This document shows positions 4,937 through 8,548 of a stretch of DNA of 8,548 bases, in pieces; position 1 is the first letter of the stretch; each line of letters begins with the position of its first letter. Position numbers and translations under genes: made by a program. The stretch spans positions 1 to 8,548 of the forward strand of contig JASHUW010000611.1 in NCBI GenBank assembly GCA_030039815.1, in the 5' to 3' direction. The notes beneath the pieces were generated by a model. It was not told where the DNA came from and did no database searches. It worked only from the letters and a program-made list of their open reading frames with translations. Source of the stretch: Alphaproteobacteria bacterium (GTDB lineage: Bacteria > Pseudomonadota > Alphaproteobacteria > ATCC43930 > CGMCC-115725).

Positions 4937-7864
4937 GTGGTCAGCATGCCCGACCCATCGCCTGATCGGCCCCCGGATTTCCCAAGGGGCGGCGACGCGC
5001 CCGCGCGGTGGCGCTGGATCGCGCGACCGCCGCATCTTGTTGCCTTCGCGCTGGTCGCGGCGGGCGTGCTGCCGCCGGTTGGGCTCGCCGCGCTGCCGGG
5101 TGGGTTGTCGATGCTCGGCGCGCTCCACACCGGGATCGTGCTGGTCGCTGCATTGCTGTTTGCGCCGGCGCTGGTGGGCTTTGCCGTCGCCCTGAAAGGT
5201 TTCGATACCGTGCTCGTCCGGTTGCGCGCCGAACCGGGCGGCGAATACCGGCAGGTCATCGCCCGGGTGCTGCTTGGTGCGGTGATCCTTGCCTTTATTT
5301 TCGCGCTGTCGGCGGCGCACTCTGGCGACCCTGACATCGTGCCGTCGCTGCTGGTCGGCTCGCTCAACCTTGCGGCCGGATGGCTGTTTCTGCTCAACGT
5401 GGTGATTGATGCACGGCGCTCCGCGTTGCGGCGCTGGGCGTCGCTTGTCTCCGATGTGAGCCTGTTGTCGATCCTGCTCGCCGTGGGTGGCAGCCTCACG
5501 GCGGTGCTGGCGCTCGTCTATCCCTACATCGCGATCAGCACCGCCGAGCATCACGGGCGGCGGATGTCGGTCGCGGCGATGGCGCTCGAAATCGTTGCCT
5601 TCGCCGCCGTCGTGGCCGGGACGCCCTTCTGGCGCGAGCATCTGCTGCTGGCCTGCGGGATGCTGCTCGCGATGGTGCTGCTGCCGGCGTATGTCGGGTC
5701 GGTGTTGCACCGCCTCGCCGCCGAAAGGGACGCCGCAGAAAGCGCGAATGCAGCGAAGAACCGTTTTCTGACCGTGCTGAGCGACGATTGGCGCGGTCCG
5801 CTGCGCGCCATCGCGCGCGCCGGTTCGTCGATCGACCGCGCGACGCTCGATCCCGGGCAGTGGGACATGATCGCGCGAATCCGGCTCAGTGCCCGGGTGA
5901 TGCTGCTCCAGCTCGACGACATGCTCAATTACGTCAGGATCGATGGTGGCACTTTCGCGCCCGAGACGCGCTCTTTCGACCTCTACCGGCTGGCCAATGG
6001 TGCGGTTCAGGCGCTGCGCGCTCCGGCCGCCGAGCGCGGCATCGCGCTGTCGCTGCGCATCGATCCGCAGCTGCCCTATCAGCTGCGCGGCTGGCCGCAT
6101 CAGCTGCGGCAGATCCTCATTTGCCTCGTAACCAACGCCATCCGCCATTCGGGCAAGGCCAGGGTGCGCATCAACCTCGACCCGGTCCAGATCGATGGCG
6201 ATCGCCTCACCTTGCGCCTCGCGGTGGCGAGCAGCCTTGGCGAGGACCGGCTCGAAACCGCGGATGAGGATCTGGAGGAGATCAGCCAACCGCTCGGTCT
6301 GGCGGTCGTCGACCGGCTGATCGGGCTCATGGGCGGCCGGCTTGCCGTTGAGATAGAACCGCGGCGCAGCCTGGCGATGACCGTCGAGCTGCCGTTCGTC
6401 ATCGATCAGGCTTCGCTCGCACTGCCGCTCGACCTCGCGCACCTGCCGGTGCTCATCGTCACGAAAGACGCCGAGTTCGTCGGCGACCTGATCGAACCGC
6501 TCGAGGCATGGCGCGCCGACCCGCGCTGGATCGGTGCGGGCGACCAAGCGCTCGCCTATCTCGCATCGTTCGATCCGGGGACGCGCCGCGCCGTGCTGAT
6601 CGTCGACGGGCGGGGCGACGTGCTGCAAGCGCTGAGCTGGACGCACCGCACCGGCGGGTTGCGCGGCGGCGAAACCGCTTACGTGCTGTTCGTTGCCGAC
6701 GAGCCCCGCATCGACAGCGTCATCGGCCTCGCCGATGGCGAGCTCGACGGTATCCTCCCTGCGCCGTTCACCGCCAGCGCGCTGCGCAGCGCGCTGCACG
6801 CGCTCCGGCTCGAACCCGCCGACTGGTTCCTCAATGAGAGCCTGCCGGCCTTGACCGAAGACCCACCCCCGCCGCGGCATCGGCCGTCCATCGAGGCCGT
6901 GCCGCCACCTCGCGCGGCGACCGAGGAAATAGCCCAGCTGTATCCCGGCGCGTCCGACCCGCCGCCAGGGCACGCTCCAGTCGGGGAGAGGGTTGTCCCG
7001 GAGCCGCCGCCGGCCGACGAACCGATCCAATTTCTTCCATCCAGACCGCCGCCTCCGCCGGAGCCGTCGCCGCGTCGCCGGCGACAGATCCTTGTCGCCG
7101 CCGGCAATCCGGCGAACCGCAAAATCCTCGGCTCGACGCTCGGCCGCGCCGGGTATGTCGTGCATTTTGCCGAAGATGTCGACGAGGCGCGGATCGGCTT
7201 GGAGACGCGCGAGCTCGATGCGCTGCTGCTCGACCTGACCGGTTATGTCGGCGCCGATTACGGCGCCGCGCGGCAATGCCGGCGGGCACGGCCGACCCTG
7301 CCGATCCTCGCGCTCAGCAGCGACAAACCGGAAATCGCCGAGCGCCGGGCGCGCGAGACCGGCCTCGACGCGATCCTCCCAAAGCCGGTCGAGCCGCGGA
7401 AGCTGCTCGCCGCGCTCGCCACCGCGCTTGATCTCGAACCGGCCGGCGCGCCGGCTGTCCCGCGCGTCGTCGTCACCGAGCTGGCCTCGCATCCGCGCTT
7501 CGGTGGCGATGCCGTCGCTAGCGACCAGCGCGCCGCCGAGGCGCCGCTCTGGTCGTCGAGCCAGGAGACCGACGCGCTGCAAGCGCTGATCGACACGTTC
7601 CGCGTCGATTCGGCGCGCATCGTCGGCGACATCGACCGTGCCTGCGGCAGCGGCGACGTGGCGGCGTTCGAGGCGGCGCTGGCGGCAATGAATGCCTGCA
7701 CCCAGGTGTTCGGCGTCAATCGCATGCGCGAGATCCTCGGTTCGCTGCCCGACCCGACCCCAGCCAAATTGCGCTTGCAAGGTGCGCAATTCGTCCATCG
7801 GGTCGAAGGTGAGTTGGCGCGGCTCGACGCGGCGCTGGTCGATTATCTAAAGACCGCTAAATAA
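4937..7864 (+). CDS. RpfC-like membrane hybrid histidine kinase with key phosphorelay residues replaced (pseudo-kinase)
   Basis: A 975-residue inner-membrane protein. Seven hydrophobic segments lie near residues 34-53, 64-86, 109-128, 135-157, 170-200, 211-229 and 236-257, ending in an RpfC-like LPAYVGSVLHRLAAERDAAE. Then follow DHp (~270-335), HATPase (~365-490), receiver 1 (~502-625), a Pro-rich linker (~641-716), receiver 2 (~717-832) and HPt (~875-975). The folds are clear but the chemistry is not: DHp reads LSDDWRGPL, with Asp283 where the family has His; the DxGxG ATP-lid box is absent (VASSLGED, ~430-437); receiver 1 has Thr509-Lys510 for the acidic pair and Ala609 for the Lys; receiver 2 has Ala722-Gly723 for the acidic pair; HPt has Ala916 and Asn919 for the His and Lys. 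Retained: N-box Asn400, Gly454, Asp557, Asp766, Ser794, Lys816. GTG 4937 is chosen because GGGG lies 9 nt upstream; ATG 4946 is the alternative. RpfC proteins sense diffusible signal factors, but the ligand here is unknown. The 3' end overlaps the opposing TPR gene by 18 nt. Confidence 0.88.
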   Translation: MVSMPDPSPDRPPDFPRGGDAPARWRWIARPPHLVAFALVAAGVLPPVGLAALPGGLSMLGALHTGIVLVAALLFAPALVGFAVALKGFDTVLVRLRAEPGGEYRQVIARVLLGAVILAFIFALSAAHSGDPDIVPSLLVGSLNLAAGWLFLLNVVIDARRSALRRWASLVSDVSLLSILLAVGGSLTAVLALVYPYIAISTAEHHGRRMSVAAMALEIVAFAAVVAGTPFWREHLLLACGMLLAMVLLPAYVGSVLHRLAAERDAAESANAAKNRFLTVLSDDWRGPLRAIARAGSSIDRATLDPGQWDMIARIRLSARVMLLQLDDMLNYVRIDGGTFAPETRSFDLYRLANGAVQALRAPAAERGIALSLRIDPQLPYQLRGWPHQLRQILICLVTNAIRHSGKARVRINLDPVQIDGDRLTLRLAVASSLGEDRLETADEDLEEISQPLGLAVVDRLIGLMGGRLAVEIEPRRSLAMTVELPFVIDQASLALPLDLAHLPVLIVTKDAEFVGDLIEPLEAWRADPRWIGAGDQALAYLASFDPGTRRAVLIVDGRGDVLQALSWTHRTGGLRGGETAYVLFVADEPRIDSVIGLADGELDGILPAPFTASALRSALHALRLEPADWFLNESLPALTEDPPPPRHRPSIEAVPPPRAATEEIAQLYPGASDPPPGHAPVGERVVPEPPPADEPIQFLPSRPPPPPEPSPRRRRQILVAAGNPANRKILGSTLGRAGYVVHFAEDVDEARIGLETRELDALLLDLTGYVGADYGAARQCRRARPTLPILALSSDKPEIAERRARETGLDAILPKPVEPRKLLAALATALDLEPAGAPAVPRVVVTELASHPRFGGDAVASDQRAAEAPLWSSSQETDALQALIDTFRVDSARIVGDIDRACGSGDVAAFEAALAAMNACTQVFGVNRMREILGSLPDPTPAKLRLQGAQFVHRVEGELARLDAALVDYLKTAK

Positions 7865-8548
7865 CAGGGATTCGAATTTCGGCGGCGGCAAGGGTTCCGG
7901 CGCAGGCGCGGTACCCTTGCGTTCGGCGAGCAGCCCGATCGCGCGGTCGCGGTTTTCCCAGCACACCTCGACGTAATAAATCGCGCTCGCGGCAATGAAG
8001 ACCGACAGCGCGTCGTTGAAAGTGACGATCGCGGCCTCGAATTGCTCGGTGCCGTTGGCTCGCTCGCCGAGCCGCAGCAGCGCGCCGCCGAGATTGTTTT
8101 GCGTCATCGCCCATTGCATCGGCGCCCGCTCGCGGGTGCATTCGGCGAGCGCGTCGTGATAGCAGCCTATCGCTTCCTCGATCCGGGCGAGCCCGACATC
8201 GCGCTCGCCGATCCGCGCCAGCGCGTTGCCGAGGTTGTTCTGGGTCATCGCCCAGTCGAGCGGCAGGCGCTCGCGCGGGTGCTCCTTGAGCGCTTCGCGA
8301 TAGGCGGTCACCGCCTCGCGCAGCCAGCTGCTCTCGTTCTCGCGGTCGCCGAGGCTCGACAGCGCGTTGCCGAGATTGCTCAGCGTGCGCGCCCAGTCGA
8401 GCGGGTTGCGGTCCCGGCGGTACTCTCGGAGCGCTTCGCGATAGGCGACGACCGCCTCGCGCAAAGGCCGCGTATCGGGCCCGCGTTCGCCGATCGCCGC
8501 CAGCACGTTGCCGAGATTGGCCTGGGTCATCGCCCAGTCGAGCGGCGC
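7847..8548 (-). CDS. TPR-repeat protein, C-terminal part (5' end outside window)
   Basis: The minus-strand frame is open to the right edge: codons before the ATG at 8530 read APLDWA, the end of another repeat, so that ATG is internal. 233 residues are visible. They consist of tetratricopeptide repeats of 47 residues with the signature MTQNNLGNAL...GER, then REAVTAYREAL and PLDWA. Three repeats are near-identical in layout and a fourth is degenerate (ALSVFIAASAIYYVEVCWEN). A short tail with Pro-rich PEPLPPPK ends at FSGL. TPR arrays form superhelical protein-binding scaffolds. Arrays with this PLDWAMTQNNLGNAL consensus occur in alphaproteobacteria, sometimes attached to an N-terminal enzymatic or signalling domain, which would be off-window here. 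No signal peptide or membrane segment is visible in this part. The gene converges on the pseudo-kinase gene; nothing seen shows a shared function. Confidence 0.9.
   Translation of the reverse strand, partial: APLDWAMTQANLGNVLAAIGERGPDTRPLREAVVAYREALREYRRDRNPLDWARTLSNLGNALSSLGDRENESSWLREAVTAYREALKEHPRERLPLDWAMTQNNLGNALARIGERDVGLARIEEAIGCYHDALAECTRERAPMQWAMTQNNLGGALLRLGERANGTEQFEAAIVTFNDALSVFIAASAIYYVEVCWENRDRAIGLLAERKGTAPAPEPLPPPKFESLLFSGL
7967..8548 (-). repeat. Tandem 141-bp coding repeats of the TPR gene
   Basis: Units start on the minus strand at 8530, 8389, 8248 and 8107, each exactly 141 bp (47 codons), and the last 18 nt of a further unit are at 8531-8548. On the plus strand the marker CGCCCAGTCGAGCGG recurs at 8249, 8390 and 8531, and as the diverged CGCCCATTGCATCGG at 8108. 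The unit nearest the C-terminus (7967-8107) is the most diverged in its second half. The strict length and DNA-level similarity point to expansion by duplication, so copy number may vary between strains. Confidence 0.9.

Noticed and set aside
4847..7798. A 983-codon open frame on the minus strand, antisense to the hybrid-kinase gene
   Set aside because: Its codons are in register with the sense codons, so its stops would be sense TTA, CTA or TCA codons, which are rare in such a GC-rich gene. The product is Arg/Gln/His/Asp-rich with no domains, while the sense frame has clear membrane segments and kinase folds.
7967..8548. A CRISPR array, suggested by regularly spaced recurring blocks
   Set aside because: The 141-bp spacing and the continuous open frame encode 47-residue TPR units; there are no short identical repeats separated by unique spacers.

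Overview
The window reads as chromosomal DNA of a flagellated, high-GC alphaproteobacterium. A sphingomonad-like host is my guess from codon use and gene style; no marker gene here proves it. The genes are dense and, on the plus strand, nearly all point the same way. The minus-strand gene at the right edge is the only one facing the other way.

Positions 1-3196 are the late flagellar block: the 3' end of a flagellin gene (fliC), the filament cap fliD, the export chaperone fliS and the anti-sigma-28 factor flgM. A strong hairpin separates fliC from fliD. From fliD onward the genes are 2 nt apart or overlap, so fliD-fliS-flgM look like one translationally coupled operon. It encodes the cap, the flagellin chaperone and the export-dependent checkpoint on sigma-28.

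Positions 3193-3631 are poorly resolved. A 110-codon frame starts on the flgM stop (ATGA overlap) but has only weak coding character. It runs into two adjacent small inverted repeats and a possible promoter for the next gene.

Positions 3632-7864 hold two regulatory genes. The first encodes a 352-residue transcription factor with two XRE-type helix-turn-helix domains and a C-terminal LexA/S24-like fold. The second encodes a 975-residue membrane protein with the architecture of an RpfC-type hybrid histidine kinase: about seven membrane segments, DHp, HATPase, two receivers and HPt. Its histidines and several other phosphotransfer residues are replaced: Asp283 at the DHp histidine, no DxGxG box, Ala609 at the receiver 1 lysine, Ala722-Gly723 at the receiver 2 acidic pair and Ala916 at the HPt histidine. 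It appears to be a whole phosphorelay turned into a pseudo-relay, and it is the most interesting object in the window. Lying directly downstream of late flagellar genes and a DNA-binding regulator, it may be a membrane sensor or scaffold tied to motility control (inference).

Positions 7847-8548 carry, on the minus strand, the 3' part of a TPR-repeat protein with an exact 141-bp (47-residue) period. Its 3' end overlaps the kinase gene tail to tail by 18 nt. Its N-terminus lies outside the window, so its role cannot be read here.
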